A DNA stretch of 64,000 nucleotides from CAKZLS01 sp963771545. Lineage in GTDB: Bacteria; Pseudomonadota; Alphaproteobacteria; Rhodospirillales; Defluviicoccaceae. The stretch is taken from the NCBI GenBank assembly GCA_963771545.1, contig CAVYTX010000005.1, positions 124,001 through 188,000 of the forward strand, read 5' to 3'. Below, piece by piece: positions 45,131-54,798 of the stretch. The position numbers and the translations under genes were made by a program. Every line of letters begins with the position of its first letter. The first letter of the stretch is position 1. A model generated the notes under the pieces. The model did not search any database, was not told the DNA's origin, and saw only the letters and a program-made list of their open reading frames with translations.

Positions 45131-45712
45131 TTAATCGTTCTGTCCGTGTTGACCGGCAACCGGCGGGCATTCTTGAAAATTCTCCACCCTTTGGCGAATG
45201 ACCGGACCGCCAAATACGTGCTCGGGCAGCGGGTCGCCGGGACCACCAGGGCGCATGGGACGGCTCGGGAAGTGTCCCAAGTTGAGAACGCGATCATACA
45301 TGACGATGGCCCCGGCGATCCCCACATTGACGGAAAAGCGGGTGGGGATGCGGATCAAGAACTCGCATTTTTCGACCAGCCCGGGCGACAGCGATCCGCG
45401 TTCGGGGCCAAAGATATAGGCGGCGCGGCGAGGGTGACAAAAACGTGGAAGAACTATTGCTTCATCGACAAGTTCGATCCCAACCAGAGCGCATCCTCGA
45501 GGCAGTACGATCGATGCCACGTCGGGAAAGGCATAGAAGGGCACGTGCCCTTCGGCATCCGACGTATCCGCCTTGCCGCCCGCCGAGCGGGAATAAACCG
45601 CGGCCACGGTGAACATGAAGCTGGCACCGAAGGCATGCGCAGTCCGAAGCAGGCTTCCCACATTCATGACCTTGCTGATGCCTTCAACTCCGATGCCAAA
45701 ATATCCGCGCAT
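45131..45712 (-). CDS. SpoU/TrmH-family RNA 2'-O-methyltransferase
   Basis: 193 residues from the ATG at 45712. SPOUT domain with N-terminal KVMNVGSLLRTAHAFGAS, GPERGSLSPGLVEKC (knot/SAM region) and RFSVNVGIAGAIVMYDRVL, the usual three motifs. The target RNA cannot be told; tRNA is likely. Divergent from the quinone oxidoreductase gene. Confidence 0.85.
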   Translation of the reverse strand: MRGYFGIGVEGISKVMNVGSLLRTAHAFGASFMFTVAAVYSRSAGGKADTSDAEGHVPFYAFPDVASIVLPRGCALVGIELVDEAIVLPRFCHPRRAAYIFGPERGSLSPGLVEKCEFLIRIPTRFSVNVGIAGAIVMYDRVLNLGHFPSRPMRPGGPGDPLPEHVFGGPVIRQRVENFQECPPVAGQHGQND

Positions 45713-45785
45713 GGTATTCTCGCTTTCTGTTGACGCTCCGCTTTGACCTTGGGTTAAAAATCGATTGATAACCGAGGAGAAGATA

Positions 45786-46775
45786 ATGCGAGCCGTTCTC
45801 TGCAAAAACTGGTGCACCCCCGCCGATCTGGCCGTCGAGGATGTTCCCCCGCCCGATTTGGTGGACGGTAGCGTACGTATCGCCGTTCGGGCCGCCGGGG
45901 TCAACTTCGCGGATACCTTGATCATAGCCGGAAAGTACCAGGTTAAGCCTCCGCTGCCATTCAGCCCGGGTTTCGAGATCGCGGGCGAAGTGCTCGAATG
46001 CGCACCTGGCGTCTCGCGGGTGACGCCGGGCGATCGCGTTATGGCCGTGATCGAGTATGGCGGTTTCGCTGAACAGGTTGTGGCGCCTGAGGCCGAGGTT
46101 CATGTTCTGCCCGACATGGTGGATGACGAGGTTGGGGCAGGGTTCCCGGTGGCTTACGGCACCTCCCACCTTGGGCTCAAACACCGGGCGCGGCTTCAGG
46201 CGGGGGAAACCCTTCTCGTTCATGGCGCGGCTGGGGGTGTCGGGTTGACCGCCGTCGAAATTGGAAAACGATTGGGGGCCATGGTCATCGCTACCGCCGG
46301 CGGCAGCGAAAAGCTTCAAATTGCCGCCAACGCCGGCGCGGACCACCTTATCAATTCTCGATCCGACGATGTTCGCGAGAGAGTCAAGGCGCTGACCGGT
46401 GGTCGCGGCGCCGACGTCGTCTATGACCCGGTGGGCGGTCCCATGTTCGACGCGTCGTTGCGCTGCACGGCCCCCGGGGGACGCATCCTGCTCGTGGGGT
46501 TCGCGAGCGGCGAGGTTCCCCAAATCCCCGCCAACATCCTAATGGTCAAGAACATCGAAGCCATTGGCTTTTATTGGGGCGCTCACCGCACATTCGCGCC
46601 GGACATCATGACATCGTCTTTCGAGGAACTTCTGGCATGGCTCGGCGAAGGGAGCCTCAAACCCCATGTTTCTCGAACCTACCCGCTGACCAAGGCGCGC
46701 ACGGCCCTGCAGGCCTTGAGGGCCCGCCGCACAACCGGCAAAGTGGTGCTTAAGGTCGGGTGTTCGGGGACATGA
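45786..46775 (+). CDS. NADPH:quinone oxidoreductase family protein
   Basis: 329 residues, medium-chain dehydrogenase/reductase without the zinc ligands of alcohol dehydrogenases. ETLLVHGAAGGVGLTAVEIGKRLGA is the NADPH fold, with ADVVYDPVGG and GGRILLVGFASGE following. Likely to reduce quinones or enones; the substrate is unknown. The ATG at 45786 is preferred to 45765. The stop overlaps the methyltransferase start (ATGA), implying joint expression. Confidence 0.85.
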   Translation: MRAVLCKNWCTPADLAVEDVPPPDLVDGSVRIAVRAAGVNFADTLIIAGKYQVKPPLPFSPGFEIAGEVLECAPGVSRVTPGDRVMAVIEYGGFAEQVVAPEAEVHVLPDMVDDEVGAGFPVAYGTSHLGLKHRARLQAGETLLVHGAAGGVGLTAVEIGKRLGAMVIATAGGSEKLQIAANAGADHLINSRSDDVRERVKALTGGRGADVVYDPVGGPMFDASLRCTAPGGRILLVGFASGEVPQIPANILMVKNIEAIGFYWGAHRTFAPDIMTSSFEELLAWLGEGSLKPHVSRTYPLTKARTALQALRARRTTGKVVLKVGCSGT

Positions 46776-48025
46776 ATGATGATCCCGTCCGGGCGCAGTA
46801 TGAAGCGTACCCTTATCCCGTCCGCGATCCGAGAGATGAAATAAAACGGCTGATCACCGGCTCCCCAAGTCATATCGACGAGCTTAACCACTACGTTTTT
46901 GGCGGTCGGCGGGATTTTGCCAAACCGTTTCGCGCTCTTGTCGCCGGCGGCGGGTCGGGAGACGCCACGATCATGCTCGCCCAACAGCTGGCCGCGATCG
47001 GATGCCCGGGTGAGGTGACTTACATCGATCTTTCCGAGGCCAGCCGTGAAATCGTGGAAGCGAGGGCGAAAGCGCGCGCCTTGACGAATGTTCGTTTTGT
47101 TCGGATGTCACTGTTAGACTTGCCGGCGAATGACCTTGGAACTTTCGACTACATCGATTGCTGCGGGGTGCTGCATCACCTGAACGAACCGCGAGCCGGC
47201 TTGGAAGCCCTGGTCCAGGTCCTGGCGGACGACGGTGGTTTGGGCTTGATGGTCTATGGCGAGTTGGGGCGGACAGGCGTCTATCCGATGCAGGACATGA
47301 TGCGATTGCTGGTGCCTGACCGATCGCCCGCGATCCGGGTAGAGATGACAAAACGGTTGTTGAAACAACTTCCCGCCACGAATTGGCTTCGTCGCAACCC
47401 CTTCATCGCCGATCATTTAGAGCAGGGCGATGCGGGACTTTTCGATCTGTTCCTGCACGCCCGCGACCGTGCCTATCGGGTCCCGGAAATTACCCGGATG
47501 GTGGATGCGGCCGGTTTGCGTCCCGTCACATTCATCGAGCCGGCGTTTTACGACCCCGCGTCGTATCTCACCGATCCATCGCTGCTACCAGCCATTAAGG
47601 GCCTCTCCTGGATGGAGCGGTGCGCATTTGCGGAGCTTCTGGCCGGAAACATGCGGAAGCACATTCTCTACGTAGTGAAGGAGCAGAACCCGGTTTCCCT
47701 GCCGAATCCCGGCAATCTCCAAGCGGTGCCAATCCTGCACGATATGGACGGCGAGGCGTTCGCCAGGGATTTCAAGCCCGGATCGGCATTAACCGCCTCG
47801 AACGATGGCATCGTAGTTCGGCGGTCGCTGCCATCTCTCGCGGGCGCTATTCTTCGGCGAATTGACAATCAGAAAACCCTTCTGGAGCTGCACGAGAATC
47901 TTGCCGAAGCGAATCGCGATCTCGACCAACGTGCTTTTGCCGAGAGCTTTGCCGCGATCTTCGTTGCTCTCAATGGCGTCGGCAAAATGTACCTGCAAAT
48001 CCCCGCGTCGGCTCACAAGGCGTGA
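46772..48025 (+). CDS. Class I SAM-dependent methyltransferase
   Basis: 417 residues. N-terminal DPVRAQYEAYPYPVRDPRDE, then SAM motif I as LVAGGGSGDATIMLAQQL, motif II region TYIDLSEASREIVEARAKA, and DYIDCCGVLHHLNEP. A C-terminal extension of about 180 residues is unlike simple methyltransferases and includes a coiled RIDNQKTLLELHENLAE tail. The family is a large proteobacterial one with a YEAYPYP start; its substrate is unknown. Translationally coupled to the upstream quinone oxidoreductase. Confidence 0.78.
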   Translation: MNDDPVRAQYEAYPYPVRDPRDEIKRLITGSPSHIDELNHYVFGGRRDFAKPFRALVAGGGSGDATIMLAQQLAAIGCPGEVTYIDLSEASREIVEARAKARALTNVRFVRMSLLDLPANDLGTFDYIDCCGVLHHLNEPRAGLEALVQVLADDGGLGLMVYGELGRTGVYPMQDMMRLLVPDRSPAIRVEMTKRLLKQLPATNWLRRNPFIADHLEQGDAGLFDLFLHARDRAYRVPEITRMVDAAGLRPVTFIEPAFYDPASYLTDPSLLPAIKGLSWMERCAFAELLAGNMRKHILYVVKEQNPVSLPNPGNLQAVPILHDMDGEAFARDFKPGSALTASNDGIVVRRSLPSLAGAILRRIDNQKTLLELHENLAEANRDLDQRAFAESFAAIFVALNGVGKMYLQIPASAHKA

Positions 48026-48040
48026 AGCGCGGCGGGTCCC

Positions 48041-48658
48041 CTAACCAACCCGACCCCTCCATGGAACGAAGGCTGGAACGCGACGGCGGTATTGCGCGTA
48101 CTTCGCGCCGTACAACCCGAGCAGCCGGCGTTCTTCAAGCCAGGCTCCGACGAGCAGATACAGGGACGCCCATACCGCTGTTGCAAGCTCGAAGTCTCCG
48201 GTTACGCGCCCCCAGAGGATAAGAAATACGCCTGAATAGAGCGGATGGCGGACGTATCGGTGTAAACCGTCCAAGCGGAGATGTTCGTCTTCCGAATCCT
48301 CGCCGCCACGAAGGTAACCGCGGATTTGATGGATGCCGGCGAGGCGGCCAAGGTCATAGCCGCGGAGGGCGAGTAGCATGACCAACCAGCCAACGGCGTA
48401 GACGGCAAACAGAAGATCATGCATTTCGACTGAGAAGTCGAATCGTGGGCGCCCCCTAAAGATCAAATCTCCGAGCCACCAGACAAGCCCAAGATGGATT
48501 GCGGCAAAAGCGTTGTAGAAGACGCGGTAAAAAGCGCCGAACCTCGGACGCAAGCGCCACTTGCAACCGTCACAAGCCAGCAAGGAATGGCCCACGCTAA
48601 AACTAAGCCATGCCAAGGCATAAACCAAATGGGATTCGACTGATCCGCTGATTAACAC
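48041..48658 (-). CDS. Integral-membrane methyltransferase/isoprenylcysteine-type (NnrU-like) protein
   Basis: 205 residues with about five hydrophobic segments. GLHRYVRHPLYSGVFLILWG and then LEERRLLGLYGAKYAQYRRRVPAF form the RHPxY...EE...Y pattern shared by isoprenylcysteine carboxyl methyltransferases, phospholipid methyltransferases and NnrU-like proteins. Exact reaction unknown. It follows hldE on the same strand after 14 bases. Confidence 0.72.
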   Translation of the reverse strand: MLISGSVESHLVYALAWLSFSVGHSLLACDGCKWRLRPRFGAFYRVFYNAFAAIHLGLVWWLGDLIFRGRPRFDFSVEMHDLLFAVYAVGWLVMLLALRGYDLGRLAGIHQIRGYLRGGEDSEDEHLRLDGLHRYVRHPLYSGVFLILWGRVTGDFELATAVWASLYLLVGAWLEERRLLGLYGAKYAQYRRRVPAFVPWRGRVG

Positions 48659-48672
48659 CTTCCCGCTGAGGC

Positions 48673-50133
48673 CTACTCGGTAACACGGTCAATAGTCGAG
48701 GAGGTGCTGTATCCCTGTTGCAGGCGCGCAAGCAGAACTTGACCTCCATATTCTTGGACTACATCGGCTCCGATGACCTGCTCGATCCGATAGTCAGCTC
48801 CCTTGATCAGGACATCGGGGCGCAAGACCTTAATCAATTCCAGTGGCGTATCGTCGGAAAACATGACGACTATATCGACACTAGCCAATGAGGCCAGCAC
48901 CGTGGCCCGGGCCGCTTCCGACTGGAGGGGCCGGCCACGCCCCTTGAGCCGAGTCACAGAGTCATCATTGTTAAGGCCAACCACCAAACGGTCACAGGCC
49001 GCTCGGGCCTGCGCCAATAATGACACGTGCCCAGGATGCAACAGATCAAAGCAGCCGTTGGTAAAACCGATCTTCATGCCTTGCCGGCGCCAAACGTCAA
49101 CGCGGTCGCGGGCCGGTTCCAGCGCCAGCAATTTTGATTGCGACCGCGACAGACCCTGCCGATGAAGTTCTTGGACCAACTCGGAAGCATATGCCACTGC
49201 GGTGCCAGCCTTACCAACGACGATACCGGCCGCGACGTTGGCTAGTTCCGCGCCGTGATGGATTGAGGCGCCCGCAGCCATAGCCGCGGCCAATGTGGCG
49301 ACAACGGTGTCGCCGGCGCCCGAGACATCGAACACCTCTCTGGCGTCCGTTGGCAAGTGGGAAACCGCTCCATCGCGGGTCGCTAGCATCATTCCGTCCT
49401 TCCCGAGGGTGACGATCACCGCGCCGAATCCGAACCGGTCAGCAAAATCCGTGGCCGCATCGGCTTCTTGCCCCGGGGAAAGGGTTTTTCCTATCGCCTG
49501 TTCTAGTTCCTGCCGGTTGGGAGTAATAACGTCCGCACCTCGGTAACGATCGAAGTCGCCGCCCTTGGGGTCTACGATTACAACCTTGCCCAACCGGTGT
49601 GCGGCACCAATAAGATTTTGGCTCATAGGACCATTCACGGCCCCCTTTGCGTAATCCGACACCAGAATGACGGCATGATCCCACATCATTTCAGTTGCAT
49701 TGGCGAGAATCTGTTGCTGAACAGAGGCTGGCGGAGGCTCGACGCTTTCCTGATCGCAACGCAGCAACTGCTGGTTGCCGGCAAGGAAGCGGGTCTTAAC
49801 AGTGGTTTTTCGTTCCGGGGCGATGGTGACAGCGGCCTTGGCCCCCTCGCAGCGGGCAATTAGGGATTGCAGTTCTTCTCCTTCGCCATCGCCCCCCAAC
49901 AGGGTAGCGATTGATGCCCGTACACCAAGCGCCAATAGGTTGCGAAGCACGTTACCCGCCCCGCCCAACATGTTGACTTCCCGTTCGACACGCAAAACTG
50001 GAATTGGCGCTTCCGGAGAAATACGCTGAACCACACCGTACACGTAGCGATCCAGCATCGCATCGCCCACGCACAATACGGCATTGCCAGAAAACGACTC
50101 GACAATGGGTATCAGCGCGGAACGCTCGATCAT
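48673..50133 (-). CDS. hldE: Bifunctional heptose-7-phosphate kinase/heptose-1-phosphate adenylyltransferase
   Basis: Makes ADP-heptose for lipopolysaccharide. The N-terminal ribokinase-like half has VLCVGDAMLDRYVYG, EVNMLGGAGNVLRN and DVSGAGDTVVATLAAAM. The C-terminal half has GFTNGCFDLLHPGHVSLL (HxGH) and GLNNDDSVTRLKGRGRPL. The ATG at 50133 (MIERSALIP) gives 486 residues, the family norm; the 50196 start adds an unlikely leader. Shows the cell has heptose-containing LPS. Confidence 0.94.
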   Translation of the reverse strand: MIERSALIPIVESFSGNAVLCVGDAMLDRYVYGVVQRISPEAPIPVLRVEREVNMLGGAGNVLRNLLALGVRASIATLLGGDGEGEELQSLIARCEGAKAAVTIAPERKTTVKTRFLAGNQQLLRCDQESVEPPPASVQQQILANATEMMWDHAVILVSDYAKGAVNGPMSQNLIGAAHRLGKVVIVDPKGGDFDRYRGADVITPNRQELEQAIGKTLSPGQEADAATDFADRFGFGAVIVTLGKDGMMLATRDGAVSHLPTDAREVFDVSGAGDTVVATLAAAMAAGASIHHGAELANVAAGIVVGKAGTAVAYASELVQELHRQGLSRSQSKLLALEPARDRVDVWRRQGMKIGFTNGCFDLLHPGHVSLLAQARAACDRLVVGLNNDDSVTRLKGRGRPLQSEAARATVLASLASVDIVVMFSDDTPLELIKVLRPDVLIKGADYRIEQVIGADVVQEYGGQVLLARLQQGYSTSSTIDRVTE

Positions 50134-50257
50134 TTCAGTCCCAATTCCGTTTCCAGAACGGCCCAAAGCAACCGCCCGCAATCGACGTTGAAGCAATTGC
50201 GCTAACTTGACCGAGAGGATCTCGCGCTGTGCATTCGCGGACCGGCGCTTGAGAATG

Positions 50258-50872
50258 TTACCGCGAGTAGTACTCGATTACCAAGTGCGGCTCCATTTGG
50301 ACGGGATACGGGACGTCCGCAAATTGCGGCCCCCGGATAAACGTCCCTTTCATCTTGTCATGATCCACGGTGACATAGTCGGGGACGTCTCGCTCCGGAG
50401 ATTGAGCGGATTCAATCACCATTGGAATTTCACGTGATTTCTCCCGCACTTCGATATCGTCGCCGTCTCGAACCAAGAATGATGGAATATTCACTCGCCG
50501 GCCGTTGACTTTGACGTGGCCGTGATTGACAAACTGCCGAGCGGAAAAAACGGTTGGAACGAATTTCATCCGATAAACCACCGCATCGAGTCGGCGCTCG
50601 AGAATACCGATCAGATTTTCGGAAGTGTCGCCGCGTCGCCGCACGGCTTCTTCGTAATATCGATGAAACTGTTTTTCGCTGATGTTTCCATAGTATCCCT
50701 TTAGCTTCTGCTTCGCCATCAACTGGGTGCCGTAATCAGTCGGCTTGCGACGCCGTTGCCCGTGGACTCCGGGGCCATATTCGCGGACGTTGATGGGGCT
50801 TTTGGGCCTTCCCCACAAATTTACACCCAAACGTCGATTGATTTTATACTTTGATTTCAGTCGCTTCGTCAT
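50258..50872 (-). CDS. rpsD: 30S ribosomal protein S4
   Basis: 204 residues, full length. Primary 16S rRNA-binding protein. Seen are the N-terminal TKRLKSKYKINRRLGVNLWG, KLKGYYGNISEKQFHRYY and the S4 domain (ERRLDAVVYRMKFV, ARQFVNHGHVKVNGRRVNIPS). It stands apart from other ribosomal genes, as often in alphaproteobacteria. The 150 bases upstream show no rRNA or tRNA gene. Confidence 0.97.
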   Translation of the reverse strand: MTKRLKSKYKINRRLGVNLWGRPKSPINVREYGPGVHGQRRRKPTDYGTQLMAKQKLKGYYGNISEKQFHRYYEEAVRRRGDTSENLIGILERRLDAVVYRMKFVPTVFSARQFVNHGHVKVNGRRVNIPSFLVRDGDDIEVREKSREIPMVIESAQSPERDVPDYVTVDHDKMKGTFIRGPQFADVPYPVQMEPHLVIEYYSR

Positions 50873-51026
50873 GGTCTATGGTCTCTCACGATCTGCTATT
50901 GGTGTTGTTGTCCCGGTAGGCCCACAAGGGCGGGGAGTCGGCTCCCGCATTCCCGAGAATGGCGGCGGAGTATAAGAGTGCGGGCACGGATGTCAAAGGC
51001 CACGGAGTTGGATTGGAGATCTGCTC

Positions 51027-51578
51027 TTAGAAAGGTTCGAGTTCGGTATCCCAATAGAGAAAATCTCGCCAACTTTCATGCAAGTGGTTGGGCGGAAAGG
51101 CCCGACCGTTTTTTTGAAGCTCATGTGCACTCGGTTCATACGGGAACCGCAAGGGAAACATGTCCGATTCATTGGGAAGTTTATGAGCCTTGCGAAGATT
51201 ACACGGTTCACATGCAGCAACAACGTTCGTCCAAACCGTTTTTCCGCCAGCGACACGTGGCACGACGTGATCAAATGTTAGTCGCTCGGCAACAAATTCC
51301 TCCCCGCAGTATTGGCAGGCAAACGCATCCCGCAGGAAAACGTTGAAACGGGTAAAGGCGGGCCGACGCGACGCCGGAACGTACTGCTTCAACGCTATTA
51401 CACTTGGCAAGCGCATGACGCGACTTGGCGATCGCACCAGCCGCTCGTATTCAGACACGACATTGACGCGGCTGAGGAAAACCGCCTTGACTGCATCCTG
51501 CCAACACCAAAGCGACAGCGGGAAGTAGTTCAGTGGCCGAAAATCCGCATTAAGAACCAGAGCCGGGAAGTTGTTCAT
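51027..51578 (-). CDS. HNH endonuclease family protein
   Basis: 183 residues from the ATG at 51578 (MNNFPALVLNADFRPLN). The C-terminal HNH zinc module is CQYCG, LTFDHVVPRVAGG, and ACEPCNLRKAHK. The protein as a whole is a common alphaproteobacterial chromosomal type, with no clear phage signature. Exact role unknown. It is the last gene before the insertion-sequence stack; 51579-51751 shows no gene, RNA or repeat I can assign. Confidence 0.82.
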   Translation of the reverse strand: MNNFPALVLNADFRPLNYFPLSLWCWQDAVKAVFLSRVNVVSEYERLVRSPSRVMRLPSVIALKQYVPASRRPAFTRFNVFLRDAFACQYCGEEFVAERLTFDHVVPRVAGGKTVWTNVVAACEPCNLRKAHKLPNESDMFPLRFPYEPSAHELQKNGRAFPPNHLHESWRDFLYWDTELEPF

Positions 51579-51761
51579 GGCCGTCCCGCAACATTCATTC
51601 CCCTCAATACAGGTACACCGTACTACATATTGTGTGGTTTTGCCAAACACTCGCTTTGTGAAGATTCTCTAAAGCCCGCGCAGCTTTCTAACGCACTGAT
51701 AGTTCCTTGCCCCCATCGACTTCCTATGGGAGCTCGCGATGGTGGCCGCTGGATTCACATT

Positions 51762-52733
51762 TCAAGTGCAAGACCGGAGTTGAATTAGGAATGCCTCGGC
51801 TGGCGTGAGATAGCCGAGACGTTTTCGGGGAGTGGTGTTGTTGGCCCAGACGATGTCTTGGATGTCCTGCTCGGTGTAATCGGAGAACTCGGTGTTGCGT
51901 GGCAGATCGCGCCTGAGAATGCCGTTTGCGTTTTCGATGGAGCCGCGCTGCCAAGGCGGGTAGGGGTCACAGAAGAAGGTGAGGAGGCCAAGGCCGCCCT
52001 CCAGCTTCTGGTGCTGGGCGAATTCCGAACCATTGTCGAATGTGATGGAGCGCCTGGCGGCCTTGGGCAAGACGGAGAACAGAGCGGTGAGTTTGGCGGC
52101 GGTGGCCTCCGCGGTCTTGCTTGGCAAGCCGCCGGCCAGGGTCAGGCCGGTCTTGCGCTCGACGGCGGTCAAGAGATTGCCTTTTTGCGTGCGGAACTGC
52201 ATGAGATCGCCTTCCCAGTGGCCGAAAACGCTCCGGTTATCGATGGCTGGGTCTCGTTCATGGATGGAACGGCGCCCCAGGATCGGATCGCGGCGGCGCT
52301 TGAAATACCGCCGTCCTCGGGTTGCCTTGGCACGCGCCAGATAGCGGTGGAGCTTCTGGGACCGAACCTTGGGCCGGTAGATATAGCGATAGATCAACTC
52401 GTGGCTCACCGTGTGCCGGGATCCCCGCAGCCTGAGCCTGCCGGAGATCTGTTCCGGCGACCAGCCCATCGCAAGGTGGTCGTCGACATGCTCCTTCAGC
52501 GGGCTCAGGCGCTCGATCCGCGAGCATCGCCGGCAGCGCGACAATGCGATCCGGTCCGCCGAGGCCGGCCTGTAGCCACCCTTGGGAAGGCTGTTGCGCC
52601 TGAGTTCGCGTCCGATCGTCGAGGGATGACGCCCCATGATCCTCGCAATCTCGCTCGAAGCTTTCCCGGCATCATGATGCCGGGAAAGCTCAATCCGCTC
52701 GTCAAAATCGAGCTGTCCATAATGCTTGCCCAT
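51762..52733 (-). CDS. IS30-family transposase
   Basis: 323 residues. N-terminal helix-turn-helix (SSEIARIMGRHPSTIGRELRRN), then the DDE domain: GHWEGDL (first Asp), ITFDNGSEF (second Asp) and RGSIENANGILRRDLP (Glu). The frame is intact. The start region lies just before the IS66 insertion, so its promoter in the right IS30 end may be cut off. Confidence 0.95.
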   Translation of the reverse strand: MGKHYGQLDFDERIELSRHHDAGKASSEIARIMGRHPSTIGRELRRNSLPKGGYRPASADRIALSRCRRCSRIERLSPLKEHVDDHLAMGWSPEQISGRLRLRGSRHTVSHELIYRYIYRPKVRSQKLHRYLARAKATRGRRYFKRRRDPILGRRSIHERDPAIDNRSVFGHWEGDLMQFRTQKGNLLTAVERKTGLTLAGGLPSKTAEATAAKLTALFSVLPKAARRSITFDNGSEFAQHQKLEGGLGLLTFFCDPYPPWQRGSIENANGILRRDLPRNTEFSDYTEQDIQDIVWANNTTPRKRLGYLTPAEAFLIQLRSCT

Positions 52734-52750
52734 CGCAACTCCGGAACATA

Positions 52751-52758
52751 CCGGTGTT
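52751..52758. repeat. 8-bp target-site duplication of the IS66, left copy
   Basis: CCGGTGTT, directly outside the IS66 left end, identical to 55237-55244. Eight bases is the duplication length known for IS66-family insertions. Confidence 0.92.
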
Positions 52759-52804
52759 GTGACCGTGCGGTGAACCCGCTCTGGCGAGGTGAAGGGTTCG
52801 TCGG

Positions 52805-54372
52805 TTACGCCGCGGATGCGGCGTAGCGCCAGGGGAGGAGTTCGTCGATACGGGTGATCTTATGGTCAGCAATCCGAGCAAGGATATCGGTGAGCCATGC
52901 CTGCGGATCGACGCCATTCAGTTTTGCGGTTTCGATCAGGGTGTAGGCGATGGCGGCTGATTTGCCGCCTCCTTCGGATCCCATGAAGAGATAATTTTTA
53001 CGGCCTAACGCCACGCACCGCATGGATCGCTCGGCACAATTGTTATCCAGTTCCAGAATGCCGTTGGCGAGATAGGGCCGCGGTTTCTTTATGCGGGTCA
53101 GGGCATAGCGGATGGCCTTGGCAAGTTCGGATTTGCCGGAGATTTTGGGCAGTTGGTCGCCGAGCCATGCCGCCAGTTCGTCGAGCAGCGGCTGGGCTTT
53201 GTCCTGGCGGATGCCGGCGCGGTCTTCGGGCGATTGCCCCCGCGCCTCTTTCTCGATGCCGTAGAGCGCGGCGATGCGCTTGATGGCTTGCTCGGCAATG
53301 ACGGAACCTTGGGCTTTATGGATATCGACGAACTTGCGCCGGATATGCGCCATGCACGCGATCTCGCTGACACGACCGGACTGATAGAGCTCGTTGAAAC
53401 CGGAATATCCGTCCACATGCATCCAGCCGGTATAATCCTTGAGATGCCCGGCCGGCTGTTCGCCCTTGCGGTCACGCGAAAAGCGATAGAATGCCGCCGG
53501 GGGCATTTCACTCGCCCATGGCCGTTCATCGCGGACATAAGCCCAGAGCCGCGCGGTCTTGGTTTTGCCCGCACCTGGGGAAAGCAGCTTGACGGGCGTA
53601 TCATCCGCGAAAATGGCCTGACCGCCGAGCACATGGCGCTCAATGGCCGTGGCCAGCGGCTCCAGCAGGGTGGCGGATTTGCCGATCCAATCGGCGAGGG
53701 TCGAGCGGTCGAGGTCGATGCCGTCGCGCTCGAATATTTGCGACTGGCGGTACAAGGGCAAGTGATCCGCATATTTGTTGACCAGCACATGCGCGAGCAG
53801 GCCTGGCCCCGGTCGCCCCTTCTCGATGGGGCGTGAGGGCAGCGACGACTGACAGATGGCGTCACAGCACGAACACGCCATGCGGGACCGGATGATCCGG
53901 TTCACCACGAACCGTCCCGGCACGTAGTCCAGTTCCTCGGTGACATCCTCGCCGAGTGTCCTCAACGATCCGCCGCACTCACGGCATTGTGAACCTGGTG
54001 AGAGTATCTCATCGTTGCGGGGCAGATGATCCGGCAAGGGCTTGCGGCGGGGTTTGCGCCTGGGTGTTCATCGACCGGTTCATCGACCGGTTCACCGACC
54101 GGTTCAGAAGCAGCATCCTCGTCATCGGATTGTGGCGCCGCCGCCCGCGCGGTCTCTTCCTCTTCGAGCGCCAGCTCGAGCTGGTCGAGGGCTTCGGATC
54201 GTTGTCCGAACCGGTGGCGGCGCAAGCCCGCCAGCTGATGCTTGAGCTTCTCGATCCGGTAGTCGCGCGCTCTGATCTCGGTCTCGAAGATCGACAATTT
54301 CTCGTTCTGCAAGGCGATGATCGCCTGCAACGCGGCAACGTCTTCGGGCAAATCGGCAGGGGTGTCGCGCAT
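52805..54372 (-). pseudogene. IS66 TnpC transposase, frameshifted
   Basis: The ATG at 54372 opens an N-terminal coiled-coil and zinc-finger region (QLAGLRRHRFGQRSEALDQLE) followed by acidic EPVD repeats. Between about 54040 and 54069 the frame must shift by -1 (one base missing near 54060-54066) to reach LPDHLPRNDE and the C-terminal half with CRECGG, the ADDTPVKLLSPG catalytic Asp region, VDGYSGFNELY and LDNNCAERSMRCVALGRKNYLF. The shift lies next to a 12-base tandem repeat (54067-54102), a likely site for slippage. Confidence 0.9.
54067..54106. repeat. 12-bp tandem repeat inside tnpC
   Basis: Three units of TTCATCGACCGG type (54067-54078, 54079-54090, 54091-54102, the third with one change) plus four bases of a fourth. 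They encode the repeated EPVD/EPVG acidic linker of TnpC and border the frameshift. Confidence 0.85.
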
Positions 54373-54450
54373 CCGGATTGATAGCAAATTCAGCGAGTTG
54401 AAGGAACCGCAAATCCGCGGAATCGCTATGTTTTCGCCGGAGAATAGTGA

Positions 54451-54798
54451 CTATCCGGCACGCAACGGACGCCATGTTCTCTCCGGCGCGCGCCAATCGA
54501 TCCCCTCCAGCAACATCGACAATTGCGCCGGTGTCAGCGTCACCTTGCCCCGCGCCGCCGAAGGCCATACGAACCGGCCTTTCTCCAACCGCTTGGAAAA
54601 CAGACACGCGCCCTGACCGTCAAACCAGATCATCTTCAACAGGTCGCCTCGGCGTCCGCGAAAAACGAACAGATGGCCGCAAAAGGGATCCTGCTCCAAT
54701 ACCTTCTCGGCCAGCGCCGACAGGCCGTTAAAACCCTTGCGCATATCCGTGACGCCCGCCGCCAGCCACACTCTCGTGCTCGCGGGAACCGGGATCAT
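54451..54798 (-). CDS. tnpB: IS66 accessory protein TnpB
   Basis: 115 residues with the classic IS66 Orf2 text: STRVWLAAGVTDMRKGFNGL, HLFVFRGRRGDLLKMIWFDG and SKRLEKGRFVWPS. Needed with TnpA and TnpC for IS66 transposition. Its start overlaps the tnpA stop (ATGA). Confidence 0.95.
   Translation of the reverse strand: MIPVPASTRVWLAAGVTDMRKGFNGLSALAEKVLEQDPFCGHLFVFRGRRGDLLKMIWFDGQGACLFSKRLEKGRFVWPSAARGKVTLTPAQLSMLLEGIDWRAPERTWRPLRAG

Noticed and set aside
51027..51578. Restriction or phage-defence nuclease
   Set aside because: An HNH motif alone does not show defence; no methyltransferase, helicase or other defence partner is adjacent.
51579..51751. tRNA or attachment site left of the IS stack
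   Set aside because: No cloverleaf could be drawn and no sequence was found repeated near the phage block, so no att site is called.
54067..54106. CRISPR-like or regulatory repeat array
   Set aside because: The units are contiguous with no spacers and encode an EPVD linker in tnpC.
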